In this document: one piece after another, positions 52,368-61,510 of the stretch
Position numbering within the stretch: position 1 is the first letter of the stretch
Layout of the letters: each line of letters opens with the position of its first letter
Assembly (NCBI RefSeq): GCF_002263515.1
Contig: NZ_CP022752.1
Span: forward strand, 4,278,001-4,342,000
Reading direction: 5' to 3'
Source of the DNA: Actinopolyspora erythraea
Lineage (GTDB): Bacteria > Actinomycetota > Actinomycetes > Mycobacteriales > Pseudonocardiaceae
Length of the DNA: 64,000 bases
The notes under the pieces: generated by a model
What the model was told of the DNA's origin: nothing
Database searches by the model: none
Seen by the model: the letters and a program-made list of their open reading frames with translations, nothing else
Made by a program: the position numbers and the translations under genes

Positions 52368-53327
52368 TCATGCGTGCACCTGGGGAGGGGTGGGGCGGTC
52401 GGAGTGCTCCTCGACGAGTCGCGCACCGGCGACGGGGCCCTGCGCCACCCGCACCGTCCGGCACACCCCGGCACCGGAGAGCTCGGCCGCGATCCGCACC
52501 GCATCCTCCCCGTCGGTGCACAGGAACGCGCAGGTCGGTCCGGATCCGGACACGATCCCGGCCAGCGCCCCGGCGTCCACCCCGGCGCGCAGCGTGCGCC
52601 GCAGCACCGGTCGCAGCGAGACCGCCGCGGCCTGCAGATCGTTGCCCAGCAGCAGGGCGAGTTCACGCGGATCGCCGGAAGCCAGCGCCTCCAGCACCGG
52701 CTCCACCTCGCCGACCCGGTTGTCCGAGTTCCGCCGCAACCGGTCCAGCTCGCCGTAGACCTCCGGGGTTCCCAGTCCCTCCCCGTGCAGCGCGATCACC
52801 CAGTGATAGGTGTGCCGGGCCAGCACCGGCACCAACCGCTCTCCCCGGCCGGTGCCGAGCGCGGTCCCCCCCTGCAGGGCGAACGGCACGTCGCTGCCGA
52901 GCCGGCCCGCTATGTCGGCGAGCTCGTCACGACCGAGCTCCAGCTTCCACAGCGCGTTCAGCGCGAACAGCGTCGCGGCGGCGTCGGCACTGCCACCGGC
53001 CATGCCGCCCGCCACCGGTATGCCCTTGTTGATCGAGACGCGCACACCGGTGTCGTCCGGATCTCTGCCGCTGGCGCGGGCGAGTTCGGTCACCGCCCGC
53101 CACGCCAGGTTGTCGGAATCCAACGGAACGTCGTCCGAACCCTCGCCGCGCACCTCGATGCCCGGCTCGTCGGAACTGCGTACCGTGACCTCGTCGGTCA
53201 GCGACAGCGCCTGGAATACGGTCACCAGCTCGTGATAACCGTCCTGGCGACTGTCACCGACCGAGAGGTGCAGGTTCACCTTCGCCGGGACCCGGACGGT
53301 GATCGGGGTCGGTACCACGGACAGCAC
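52368..53327 (-). CDS. ispE: 4-diphosphocytidyl-2-C-methyl-D-erythritol kinase
   Basis: 319 residues. GHMP kinase motifs: [12 protein letters not shown] near the N-terminus and [21 protein letters not shown] for ATP; then [22 protein letters not shown] and [11 protein letters not shown] near the end. It phosphorylates CDP-ME in the MEP pathway of isoprenoid synthesis. GTG 53327 is my choice; GTG 53318 or ATG 53363 are possible. It lies next to the ABC-F gene, close to rsmA and pks16, the normal neighbourhood. Confidence 0.93.
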   Translation of the reverse strand: MLSVVPTPITVRVPAKVNLHLSVGDSRQDGYHELVTVFQALSLTDEVTVRSSDEPGIEVRGEGSDDVPLDSDNLAWRAVTELARASGRDPDDTGVRVSINKGIPVAGGMAGGSADAAATLFALNALWKLELGRDELADIAGRLGSDVPFALQGGTALGTGRGERLVPVLARHTYHWVIALHGEGLGTPEVYGELDRLRRNSDNRVGEVEPVLEALASGDPRELALLLGNDLQAAAVSLRPVLRRTLRAGVDAGALAGIVSGSGPTCAFLCTDGEDAVRIAAELSGAGVCRTVRVAQGPVAGARLVEEHSDRPTPPQVHA

Positions 53328-53396
53328 ACCCCCAGGGTACGTGTCCGTACCGCGCGCGTTCACGCGTGACTCGGGTCCCGGGCGACGGCACTGGTG

Positions 53397-54206
53397 TCAG
53401 CTGGCCGGGATGACGGACTTGCCGCCGTACTCCTCGTTGATGAAGTCCTTGACCTCCTGGGACTGCAGCATGTCGACGAGCTTGTCGACGCGCGGGTCGT
53501 CCCGCATCTCGGAGTTGGTGACCACCCCGTTGACGTAGGGGTTGTTCTCGGTCGACTCCAGGGCCAGCGGATCATCCAGGTTGGCCTTGAGGGCGTAGTT
53601 GCCGTTGACGACCGCGAACCGCACGTCCTGCAGCGTGCGCGGGATCTGGGCCGCCTTCATCTCCTCGATCTGGAGGTTCTTCGGGTTGCTCACGATGTCG
53701 CGGACGTTGGTCTCCTCCGCCGAGCCCTTCTTGAGCTCGATCAGCCCCTTGTCCTGGAGCAGTTTGAGGGCCCGACCCCGGTTGGAGGGGTCGTTGGGGA
53801 TCGTCACGGTGTCACCGTCGGAGACCTCGTCCAACGAGCCGATCTTCTTGGAGTAGATGCCCAGCGGCTCCAGGTGCACCGGGGCGACCCACTGCAGATC
53901 ACCGCCGCGCTCCTCCTTGTACTCCTCGAGGAACGGCTTGTGCTGGTAGTAGTTGGCGTCCAGCGAGCCGTTGGCGGTGGCGGCGTTGGGCCGGTTGTAG
54001 TCGCTGAAGGTCTCGATCTCGATCTTCAGGTCCTGCTCGGAGGCGAGGTTCTCCTTGACGTACTCCAGGATCTCGCCGTGCGGCTGGGCGGTGGCACCGA
54101 CCTTGATCGCCGCGTCCGGGTCGTCCTGCGCTGCCGAGCCACCGCCGCACCCGGCTAACGCGAGGGCGCTGACGGTGAGCAGTGAGGCCAGGATTCTGGT
54201 ACGCAT
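53397..54206 (-). CDS. metQ: Methionine-binding lipoprotein of the MetNIQ importer
   Basis: 269 residues from ATG 54206. The lipobox is LALAGC (Cys about 20). The NlpA/MetQ domain contains KVGATAQPHGEILEYVKENLA, EIETFSDYNRPNAATANGSLDANYYQHKPFLEEY and TVTIPNDPSNRGRALKLLQ. It captures methionine outside and hands it to MetI/MetN. It is the third gene of a metN-metI-metQ operon; a 155-base gap before it could hold an internal promoter or processing site. Confidence 0.93.
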   Translation of the reverse strand: MRTRILASLLTVSALALAGCGGGSAAQDDPDAAIKVGATAQPHGEILEYVKENLASEQDLKIEIETFSDYNRPNAATANGSLDANYYQHKPFLEEYKEERGGDLQWVAPVHLEPLGIYSKKIGSLDEVSDGDTVTIPNDPSNRGRALKLLQDKGLIELKKGSAEETNVRDIVSNPKNLQIEEMKAAQIPRTLQDVRFAVVNGNYALKANLDDPLALESTENNPYVNGVVTNSEMRDDPRVDKLVDMLQSQEVKDFINEEYGGKSVIPAS

Positions 54207-54361
54207 CGAAGGTCCTTTCGGATCTCGGTGGGCGGCGGCCGCCCACCTCGGTTCACTGCGGCGGTGCTCGCCCGGGGCCCTCGGCACGGCGCGGCGCGTC
54301 GAGCCGTCGGACTCGTCCGGGAGAGCGGGACCGCCGTGGTTCACGGTCGGAGACCGGTGAC

Positions 54362-55048
54362 TCAGACGTTGGTGACGGCGCGCCTGCGGTCGACCAGCTT
54401 CGTCACCCAGTCGGTGAGCAGCTGCATCCCCCAGGCGAGCACTCCGAGCAGCACCACCGAGACGTAGAGCACACGGTCGTCGTAGGCGTTGTAGCCGTCC
54501 AGGATCGCGGTGGCTCCCAGCCCGCCGCCCGCGATGGCACCCGCCATCGCGGCGTAGCCGATCAGCGCGAGCATGGTCACCCCGACCGCACCGACCAGAG
54601 CCGCCCGAGCCTCGCTGAGCAGCACTGTCCACACGATCCGGAACTTGCTCGCCCCGGTGGTCACCGCGGCCTCCACGATCGCGGAGTCCACTTCGCGCAG
54701 GGCGTTGGAGGTCAACCGCGCGAAGAACGGCACCGCGGCGATGGCCAACGGCACGATCGCCGCGCTGCTGCCGAACGCCTGCCCCATCAGCAGTCGGGTC
54801 AGCGAGCCGACCACCACCAGCAGCACCACGAACGGGATCGACCGCGTCACGTCCACGATCGCGCCGAGCACCCGGTGCAACAGCGGTTTGGGGGTGAGTC
54901 CCACGGGGGAGGTCATGTGCAGCCAGACGCCCAGCGGCAGACCACCCACCACCCCCACCAGGGTCGACATCAGGACCATGTAGATGGTCTCGACCGTCGC
55001 GGGACGTACCAGTTCGACGACCTCCGACCAGGGGGTCACGTCACTCAC
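54362..55048 (-). CDS. metI: Methionine ABC transporter permease
   Basis: 228 residues with five membrane segments and the EAA loop (LREVDSAIVEAAVTTGASKFRIVWTVLLSEA). The GTG start overlaps the metN stop (GTGA). VTPWSEVVELVRPATVETIYMV and GGLPLGVWL are typical of MetI. It forms the membrane channel for methionine uptake, energised by MetN. Confidence 0.93.
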   Translation of the reverse strand: MSDVTPWSEVVELVRPATVETIYMVLMSTLVGVVGGLPLGVWLHMTSPVGLTPKPLLHRVLGAIVDVTRSIPFVVLLVVVGSLTRLLMGQAFGSSAAIVPLAIAAVPFFARLTSNALREVDSAIVEAAVTTGASKFRIVWTVLLSEARAALVGAVGVTMLALIGYAAMAGAIAGGGLGATAILDGYNAYDDRVLYVSVVLLGVLAWGMQLLTDWVTKLVDRRRAVTNV

Positions 55049-56067
55049 GCAGCAACTCCATCAACGCTCACGGGAGCGCGGCGCACATGCGCATCGCGCT
55101 CGATCATCCACTTCAGCGCGGACTCGGAACGTTCACCGGACAACCCGACGCGGAATTTGGCGACGGGCGTGTCCCCGAGCCGCGTCAGTCCACCGCCGAG
55201 AATGGACAGTTCCACCCCGAACCTGCTCGAAGCCTCGGGCAGCAACGCCCCCACCGCCGCGAAGCCGACCAGCACCACCTCGGCGACCACGTCGTGCTGC
55301 TGACCGGAGTCGGGCCGCAGCACGCTCGCCTGGTCGGTCTCGGGCAGCAGCGTCGAACCGATCCGGCTGCCCGGCTCGGAGACCAGGTCCAGCACCTTGC
55401 CGTGCTCGACCACCCTGCCCTGTTCGAGAACGGCGACGTCGTCGGCGATGCGCCGCACCACCGCCATGTCGTGCGTGACGACCAGCACCGTCACCCCGAG
55501 CTCGGAGCGAGCGCGTTCCAGCACGGTCAACACCGAGTCGGTGGTGGCGGGGTCCAGCGCCGAGGTCGGCTCGTCCGCCAGCAGCACCGAGGGCTTGGCG
55601 GCCAGCGCACGCGCGACCGCGACCCGCTGCCGCTGCCCCCCGGAGAGGTGGTCCGGGTAGACCGAGGCCTTGTCGGACAGCCCCACCAGGTCGAGCAGTT
55701 CGGCCACCCTGCCCCGGCGCTGCGCGGCGGGCACCTTCGCCGACTCCAGCGGCAACGCGACGTTGCCGGCGGCGGTGCGCTGCCGAAGCAGCGAGTCCCC
55801 CTGGGGCACCACACCGATCCGGCGGCGTGCCGCCCGGAGCTTGCTGCCCTCCAGCGAGACGAGATCGGTCCCGTCAACCCGGATGGCTCCGGTGTCGGGC
55901 TTCTCCAGCAGGGCGATGCAACGGGCCAGGGTGGACTTGCCCGCACCGCTGGTTCCAACGACGCCGCAGACGGAACCGTCCGGCACCTCCAGGCTCACGT
56001 CGTCCAACGCCGCCACGGAGGTGTTGCTCTGGGTGAAGGTCTTGGTCAGGTTCTCGACAGTGATCAC
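55045..56067 (-). CDS. metN: Methionine ABC transporter ATPase
   Basis: 340 residues from GTG 56067 with GGAG 7 bases upstream. Walker A VVGTSGAGKSTLARC, Q-loop VVPQGDSLLRQRT, signature LSGGQRQRVAVARALA, Walker B VLLADEPTSALD. The C-terminal ACT-like (NIL) domain, about 260-335, is the methionine-sensing part that gives transinhibition in MetN (VAEVVLVGFAAVGALLPEASSRFGVELSILGGG). It is preceded by a SAM-I riboswitch. Confidence 0.94.
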   Translation of the reverse strand: MITVENLTKTFTQSNTSVAALDDVSLEVPDGSVCGVVGTSGAGKSTLARCIALLEKPDTGAIRVDGTDLVSLEGSKLRAARRRIGVVPQGDSLLRQRTAAGNVALPLESAKVPAAQRRGRVAELLDLVGLSDKASVYPDHLSGGQRQRVAVARALAAKPSVLLADEPTSALDPATTDSVLTVLERARSELGVTVLVVTHDMAVVRRIADDVAVLEQGRVVEHGKVLDLVSEPGSRIGSTLLPETDQASVLRPDSGQQHDVVAEVVLVGFAAVGALLPEASSRFGVELSILGGGLTRLGDTPVAKFRVGLSGERSESALKWMIERDAHVRRAPVSVDGVAA

Positions 56068-56238
56068 GATCGAACTCCGCTTCAGCTCGCCTCGGCCACA
56101 GGACGTGCGAGGGCGCACGAAAAGGCCGGATGGGAAACGACCAGGGGCCAGTACGGGATCAGACGTGGCGCCGACAGGCGGTCGTGGTACGCCGCCCGAG
56201 ATCGACGACACGACGCTCCGTCAGGCCGAGGCGGATAG

Positions 56239-56268
56239 CCACGGGAAGCGTCTTTGCGCTTGCGGTGG
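56239..56268 (-). terminator. Hairpin between the SAM riboswitch and metN
   Basis: Read on minus, CCAC...CAAGCG, a CAAAGA loop, then CGCTT...GTGG pair imperfectly. It lies 20 bases past the aptamer. It may be the expression platform (terminator-like or sequestering structure); there is no U-tract, so its mode is uncertain. Confidence 0.4.
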
Positions 56269-56287
56269 AACTCAGAGACAAATCAAC

Positions 56288-56373
56288 TCCATCGTTCCTG
56301 GCTGTAGCACCTGCCCGAGTCGGGTGGTTGCTGCGGCGTCGTCGAGCCAGATCTCTCGGCCGCTCGGGATGGA
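56288..56373 (-). promoter_or_regulatory. SAM-I riboswitch upstream of metNIQ
   Basis: Read on minus, P1 is TCCATC (56368-56373) with GATGGA (56288-56293). Between them lie GAGAGATCTGGCTCGACGA, GCAGCAACC and AGGTGCTA followed by CAGCCAG. The order of the GA-rich internal loop, GCAACC and GGTGC(T)A matches the SAM-I (S-box) aptamer core. It is 220 bases before the metN start. High SAM should lower expression of the methionine importer. Confidence 0.85.
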
Positions 56374-56575
56374 CTCCGTGGGAGAGTAAACATCACCGAT
56401 TCCGCCGGACGCAAGTTGATATGAGTCACTTTCCGCTGGTTGTCGTATTCGTCACTAACTCTTTCGATCGACAAGAAAAGCAGGACGAACACTTTCGGTG
56501 ATTGACCGAATACGAAAACCAGCGGTGGGAATCGAGTGGGCCCCAACCCGAACCGAAATCGCGGCGGATTCCAGC

Positions 56576-57454
56576 TCAGGGTTCGGTGTCGGCGGCTCGC
56601 GCCACCGCGGCGAACTCGGCGATGTCGAGCTGTTCGCCCCTGGCCGCCGGGTCGATCCCGGCCCGGCGCAGCACGCGCTCCGCGCGTCCCGCCGAACCGG
56701 CCCACCCCGCCAGCGCCGAACGCAGTGTCTTGCGGCGCTGCGCGAACGCCGCGTCCACCACGGCGAACACCCGCTCGCGGTCGAGCTCGGCGGGCGGTTC
56801 GTGCCGGGTGAAGGCCACCAGGCCGGAATCCACGTTCGGCACCGGCCAGAACACGTTGCGGGAGACCGCACCGGCACGTCGCACGTCGGCGAACCAGGCC
56901 GACTTCGCGCTGGGCGCACCGTAACGGCGACTGCCCGGCTCGGCGGCCATCCGCTCCGCGACCTCCGCCTGCACCATCACCAGGCCGTGCCGCAGCGAGG
57001 GCAGTTCGGCCAGCAGTCGCAGCACCACCGGCACCGCCACGTTGTAGGGCAGATTCGCCACCAGCGCGGTCGGAGCGCGGTCCGGGCCACCGAACTCGGC
57101 CGCGCCCATCCGCAGGGCGTCACCGTTGACCACCCGCAGGTTGTCGGCGAGTTTCGGGGCGTGCTCGGCGACAGTGGGGGGCAACCGGTCGGCGAGCACC
57201 GAATCGATCTCCACGGCGGTGACCGCCCCGGCCGTGGCGAGCAGCGCCAGGGTCAGTGATCCGATGCCGGGGCCGATTTCGAGCACCACGTCGTCGGAAC
57301 CGACGCCTGCGGTCTCGACGATGCGCCGGACTGTGTTGGGGTCGTGCACGAAATTCTGGCCGAGTTTCTTGGTGGGACGTAGTTCGAGCCGCTCTGCCAG
57401 TCCACGAACCTCGGCCGGACCGAGCAGACGGACTGCCGACGGCTGTTGCTCCAC
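56576..57454 (-). CDS. rsmA: 16S rRNA (adenine(1518)-N6/adenine(1519)-N6)-dimethyltransferase
   Basis: 292 residues from GTG 57454. Motifs: [19 protein letters not shown] at the start of the catalytic domain, [16 protein letters not shown] (SAM binding), [28 protein letters not shown] (motif IV, NLPYN), [14 protein letters not shown] and [13 protein letters not shown]. It dimethylates two adenines of helix 45 in 16S rRNA. It lies between ispE/metNIQ and rpfB, close to the normal order. Confidence 0.95.
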   Translation of the reverse strand: MEQQPSAVRLLGPAEVRGLAERLELRPTKKLGQNFVHDPNTVRRIVETAGVGSDDVVLEIGPGIGSLTLALLATAGAVTAVEIDSVLADRLPPTVAEHAPKLADNLRVVNGDALRMGAAEFGGPDRAPTALVANLPYNVAVPVVLRLLAELPSLRHGLVMVQAEVAERMAAEPGSRRYGAPSAKSAWFADVRRAGAVSRNVFWPVPNVDSGLVAFTRHEPPAELDRERVFAVVDAAFAQRRKTLRSALAGWAGSAGRAERVLRRAGIDPAARGEQLDIAEFAAVARAADTEP

Positions 57455-57592
57455 GTCACCGAAACTAGCAGGCCGAACTTCCCTCCCGGCGCGGGGACGC
57501 GGTCCTGTCAGCCGGGGCACCGGACGGTGGTTTCTCGCGAAATCCCCGGACGCCCGACGAGGCGAACGAAGATCTCCGGTGTTCGGGGCGAA

Positions 57593-57610
57593 CGCATCGC
57601 ATGCGATGCG
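57593..57610. promoter_or_regulatory. 18-base perfect palindrome upstream of rsmA
   Basis: CGCATCGCATGCGATGCG reads the same on both strands. It lies about 140 bases upstream of the rsmA start, in the 347-base gap before the rpfB stop. It may be a protein-binding site; no known operator is assigned. Confidence 0.4.
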
Positions 57611-57693
57611 GAGCAGCTCAGCGCGCCAGCGCCGAGCACCCGCTCCCGCGACCGAAAGGACCCGGGCACGTGAGGCGAATGCCTCGCAAGGCG

Positions 57694-57732
57694 GCGGGGC
57701 ACGTGGCGTAGTACCTACTCGATGTGCCCCGC
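57694..57732 (-). terminator. Hairpin after rpfB
   Basis: GCGGGGCAC and GTGCCCCGC pair across a 21-base loop, about 70 bases past the rpfB stop. Further G/C-rich inverted repeats surround it (GCGGCG and CGCCGC). It is a probable terminator of rpfB transcription. Confidence 0.5.
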
Positions 57733-57801
57733 AACGCGGCAAGGCGCCGCCTCACGCGCCGGCTACCCGGCCAACGTACGCGAACCTCTGTTACGGAAAA
57801 C

Positions 57802-59301
57802 TCAGGAAAGGCCGAGCTGGGCGGAGCAGGAGGGCCAGGCCCCGTAACCTCCCCGTGCGTCGCGCACCTTGGTGGCGATGGCGATCTGCTGCTCCCTGCT
57901 GGCCTGGTGCGGGTAGGCGGCGTACTGGTTACCGCCGTAGGCGTCCCAGGTCGACTTGTTGAACTGGACGCCACCGTAGTAGCCGTTACCGGTGTTGATG
58001 TGCCAGTTGCCACCGGACTCGCACTCGGCGAGCTTGTCCCAGACCCCGCTGTTCGGCGGTTGCTTGCCGCCGACCCGCACGACCTTGGGCTCCGCCTCGG
58101 TGACGACCTTCTCGCCGACGGTCTCCCGCTTGACCTCTTCACCGTTGTGGGTGGTCACCCGGGTGAAGACGATCTTCTCTCCGGGTTTGCCCCGCTGCTC
58201 GACCTTGCGTTCGCCCACGAGCATCGAGTCGTCCACGATCTCCTTGACCGGGGGTTCGATCTCCTCCCGGACGTTGATGGTCGAGATGCCGGTGCGGTCG
58301 ATGCGCACCTCGGCGCCGTCACTGATCCGCTGGTCGGAACCGGGGGTGACCTTGTCGTTCTCGTCGACCTGAAGCCCCTGCTTGCGGAGCAGCTCGTCGA
58401 TCGTGACGGCGGTGGTGGTCAGCTGCCTGGGCTTGTTCCCGCCGTCGACGAGCGTGATCGACTTGGCGGTCTTGACCTCCAGGCTCATGCCCTCTTCCGG
58501 GACGGGCATGGTGCGCTTGGCCGAGATCGAGGCGCCGTCGGTGGGGACGCCGAGCTGACGCAGCGCCTGCCCCACCGTCACCGAGCGGACCCACTCCTCG
58601 CGGGTCTGGCCGTCGACGGTGAGCTCGATCTTCCTTCCCCGGTCGAGCGTGATGGTCTCGCCGTGCTCGACCTTGGAACCGAGCGAGGGGCTGAGGGCGT
58701 CGTGCTTGTCGACCTCGATGCCCTCGTCCTCGAGGACCTCGCCCACGGTGGACTCGTAGGTGCTGACCTCGCGTTCCTTGCCGTCCACCTCGACGGTGAC
58801 CGACTTGTCCATCGCCGCGGCGGCACCGCCCGCACCGGTGATGGACAGGATCAGGGCCGCCACCGCGCTCTTCAGGAAACGGCGTTTCCAGGTGCTGATC
58901 GCCTCGGACAGCTCCGGGGAGGGCTCCTCGAGCTCCTCACGAGTGACCGAGTCGGACAGCGGCAGCGGGGGCATCACCGTCGTCTCGGCGTTGAGCAGGC
59001 CGATCAGCTCGTCGACGTCGAGGTCGGTGTCGGCCATCAGGTCCTCGACGTCGGGGCCGAGGATCTCGTAGAGGTCCTGCGGGGTGATGCTCAGGGCGCC
59101 GGGCGGGAAGCTCGGGTGATCCTGCGCCGGGTAGGACTGCTCGGTCCTGGTCCGTTCCTCGGGGCGTTCCAACACACCGACGGCGGTGTGCGACTCCCCC
59201 GAGACGGGGGTGAACCGGCTCGTTCCGCCGAGCGAGTCACCCCAGGGCGCGTGGTGGTCGTCGGCCGAGAATTGCTCACCGAAATAGCCGCGTTCGTTCA
59301 C
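57802..59301 (-). CDS. rpfB: Resuscitation-promoting factor RpfB
   Basis: 499 residues from GTG 59301 with GGGAGGTAAC upstream. Residues 1-140 are an acidic, probably cytosolic region ([24 protein letters not shown]). The membrane anchor is at about 144-164 ([20 protein letters not shown]). Then come three DUF348 repeats ([67 protein letters not shown]) and a G5 domain ([15 protein letters not shown]...[11 protein letters not shown]). A C-terminal Rpf domain ([27 protein letters not shown]) follows, with the catalytic Glu in AECESGG. It cleaves peptidoglycan to restart growth of dormant cells. The N-terminal region is longer than in M. tuberculosis RpfB. Confidence 0.94.
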   Translation of the reverse strand: MNERGYFGEQFSADDHHAPWGDSLGGTSRFTPVSGESHTAVGVLERPEERTRTEQSYPAQDHPSFPPGALSITPQDLYEILGPDVEDLMADTDLDVDELIGLLNAETTVMPPLPLSDSVTREELEEPSPELSEAISTWKRRFLKSAVAALILSITGAGGAAAAMDKSVTVEVDGKEREVSTYESTVGEVLEDEGIEVDKHDALSPSLGSKVEHGETITLDRGRKIELTVDGQTREEWVRSVTVGQALRQLGVPTDGASISAKRTMPVPEEGMSLEVKTAKSITLVDGGNKPRQLTTTAVTIDELLRKQGLQVDENDKVTPGSDQRISDGAEVRIDRTGISTINVREEIEPPVKEIVDDSMLVGERKVEQRGKPGEKIVFTRVTTHNGEEVKRETVGEKVVTEAEPKVVRVGGKQPPNSGVWDKLAECESGGNWHINTGNGYYGGVQFNKSTWDAYGGNQYAAYPHQASREQQIAIATKVRDARGGYGAWPSCSAQLGLS

Positions 59302-59885
59302 AGGGTCGTTACCTCCCGAAGGCGGAAAGACGCACCCGCCCCGCCCGGAGGGAAACCGCCCCTTCGGCTTCCGATCCGGCACGCGCGAGCACGTTACCTT
59401 CGTGCTTCGTTTCCGTATCCGACTCCCGTAGCCAGCGCCGCCAGCCGACCTCCGCGCCCGTGCTCCCGAGCGCGATGGCAGGCTACCCCGACGTACACCG
59501 GCGAAGACTGCGGGCGTAACCCGTGACCGTGGTCATCGGTTTACGAGTTCGAGACTCTAGCGTGATGATCCGCGTGCTGCCAAGGATCACGATTTCGCTG
59601 TGATCTGAGTTACCGCCACGAAATATACTTTCCCAGCGCACAGGGCATCCATGAAATTCACACGATCGAGCCGAAATATGATCGGCTGTTCGCCGCCGCA
59701 CGTCATAACGCGCAGATCTCGACACCGCGTGTGATCAGCCGTACCGGTTTTCTGGCACCTTCGTGCCAATGACGCGACCGCCGTCTCGCACGAGCGGAAA
59801 GCCCCGCTCGCCCCCGCGTGCCGGAGCGGTCGCCCCCGACGAGCCCGCCACTCGTCGTGGGCGGAGCCGAGCGGACGAGCCCCCG
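59302..59885. other. Intergenic region upstream of rpfB
   Basis: 584 bases between rpfB and the small Rpf gene (both minus). 59580-59760 is A/T-richer than its surroundings and is the best place for the rpfB promoter. I looked for the c-di-AMP (ydaO) riboswitch often found before rpf genes and could not recognise its core here. No gene is supported. Confidence 0.35.
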
Positions 59886-60248
59886 CTAGAGCGGCAGCCT
59901 CAACCTGCGGGCGCAGCCGGGCCACGCCCCGTAGCCCCCGCGGGCGTCCCGGAGCCTGTCGGCGACCTCGACCTGCTCGGCAGGCGCGGCGTGGTGCGGG
60001 TAGCGCGCGTAGCGCTCACCGCCGTAGGACGCCCAGGTGCTGCGCAGGAACTGCAGCCCGCCGTAGTAGCCGTTGCCGGTGTCGATGTGCCAGTTGCCGC
60101 CGGACTCGCACTCGGCCAACCGGTCCCACACTCCCCGGTCGGCCGCCCGCGGGTGTTCGGCGGCCACGGCCGGGGAACCGGCCCCGAGGGTCGCGGTCAG
60201 TGCCGCCGTCAGCAGGATCGCGCCGCGCGGAACGTACCGAGCTGTCAT
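59886..60248 (-). CDS. Small secreted resuscitation-promoting factor
   Basis: 120 residues from ATG 60248 with GGAGAGG upstream. The signal peptide is ARYVPRGAILLTAALTATLGAGSPAVAAE, cut after AVA. The mature protein is nearly only the Rpf domain: [32 protein letters not shown]...GGYGAWPGC, with catalytic Glu and the Cys pair. There is no LysM or other binding domain, as in RpfC/E-type factors. Next to rpfB it probably arose by duplication of the C-terminal domain; both can act on peptidoglycan. Confidence 0.9.
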   Translation of the reverse strand: MTARYVPRGAILLTAALTATLGAGSPAVAAEHPRAADRGVWDRLAECESGGNWHIDTGNGYYGGLQFLRSTWASYGGERYARYPHHAAPAEQVEVADRLRDARGGYGAWPGCARRLRLPL

Positions 60249-60441
60249 GACCACCTCTCCGCCGTGGTTCCGGGCCGCGGAGTCGCCCCGCCGAAGCGGA
60301 GCGGCAATGGCGTCGAGCGAACTCGTGAGCACCGCCGGACTCCCATCCCGGCTTCCACTTCGGACGGTAGGGGGACGCCGGGACGCCGCACGCCGACAAA
60401 CTCGCGACTGATCGGGAGAGTGACCGCAGAGTTACCGGACT

Positions 60442-61287
60442 TCAGGAAGCGGCCACACGATCGAGTTGAAAAACTCGCTCGGTTGTGGCCGTTAGGGCCA
60501 CGGCCAGTTCCTCAACGCTGGTCTCGCGCAGTTCGGCAAGGTCACGAACGGTGTAGTTTACGCAGTACGGCTCGTTGGGCCGCCCCCGAAAGGGGTGGGG
60601 CGTCAGGAACGGCGCGTCGGTCTCGACCAGCATCTGTTCCACCGGCACGAGCGCCGCCGCCTCCCGGAGACCGCGCGCGTTGGCGTTGCGGAACGTGGCG
60701 GTTCCCGCGAACGAGAGAACGTAGCCCGCCGCCACGCAACGGCGGGCGAAGTCGGCGTCCCCGGAGAAGCAGTGGAAGATCACCGTCTCGGGCGCGCCCT
60801 CCTCCTCCAGGATGCGCAGGATGTCCTCGTGCGCGTCGCGATCGTGGATCATGAGCGGTTTGCCGGACCGCTTGGCGAGGTCGATGTGCCAGCGGAAGGC
60901 CTCCCGCTGCGGCTCCGGCGGGGAGAAGTCCCAGTAGTAGTCCAGACCGGTCTCCCCGACCGCCACCACCCTGGGATCACCGACCAGCTCGGCCAACGTT
61001 TCCCGCTCGGCGTCACCGAAGTCCTTCGCCCTGGTGGGGTGCAACGCGACGGCCGCGTAGACCCGTTCGTCCCACCCGGCCGCGGCAACGGTCCACTTCG
61101 CCGACTCGATGTCGTCGGCCACCGTCACCACCCGGCCGACCCCGGCGGCCTCGGCCCGGTCCACCATGCGGCGGACGTCAGCCGCCTCCACCGCACCGCA
61201 GGCGTCGAGGTGGGTATGCGCGTCCACAACCGGGGCGGGCAACGCTTCCGGCTCCGGCGGCGGGGTTCGTCTGTCGCCCTTGCTCAC
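60442..61287 (-). CDS. tatD: TatD-family metal-dependent DNase
   Basis: 281 residues from GTG 61287. Metal-binding residues are seen in VVDAHTHLD, VGETGLDYYW, MIHDRDAHEDIL, VIFHCFSGD and VETDAPFLTPHP, all in TatD order. It is a 3'-5' exonuclease of the amidohydrolase fold, linked to DNA repair and quality control. It is encoded between metG and the rpf genes, as in other actinobacteria. Confidence 0.93.
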   Translation of the reverse strand: MSKGDRRTPPPEPEALPAPVVDAHTHLDACGAVEAADVRRMVDRAEAAGVGRVVTVADDIESAKWTVAAAGWDERVYAAVALHPTRAKDFGDAERETLAELVGDPRVVAVGETGLDYYWDFSPPEPQREAFRWHIDLAKRSGKPLMIHDRDAHEDILRILEEEGAPETVIFHCFSGDADFARRCVAAGYVLSFAGTATFRNANARGLREAAALVPVEQMLVETDAPFLTPHPFRGRPNEPYCVNYTVRDLAELRETSVEELAVALTATTERVFQLDRVAAS

Positions 61288-61510
61288 GCCACCATTCTCC
61301 CGGTGAGACGGCCGTCACATCCCCACCCCCGGCGGTCCGCCGGAGCACGCGGAACCGAACGGCCCGGGCGCTCCCGAGGGAACGACCGGGCCGGGATCTC
61401 GGGACCGCCCCCACGCACGCGGTCGGGCTTCGACACGTGAGAGAGCCGCCGGGCACCCGAGCGCGGTTCCGCCGTGGATCCCGAGCTCCACCTCGGAAGG
61501 CGGGCCCGGC

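Noticed and set aside
50419..52758. 779-codon plus-strand frame opposite the ABC-F gene
   Set aside because: Antisense shadow; the minus strand has two complete ATPase domains.
59302..60420. c-di-AMP (ydaO) riboswitch before the rpf genes
   Set aside because: Considered because it is common before rpf genes, but I could not find its conserved core in either leader.
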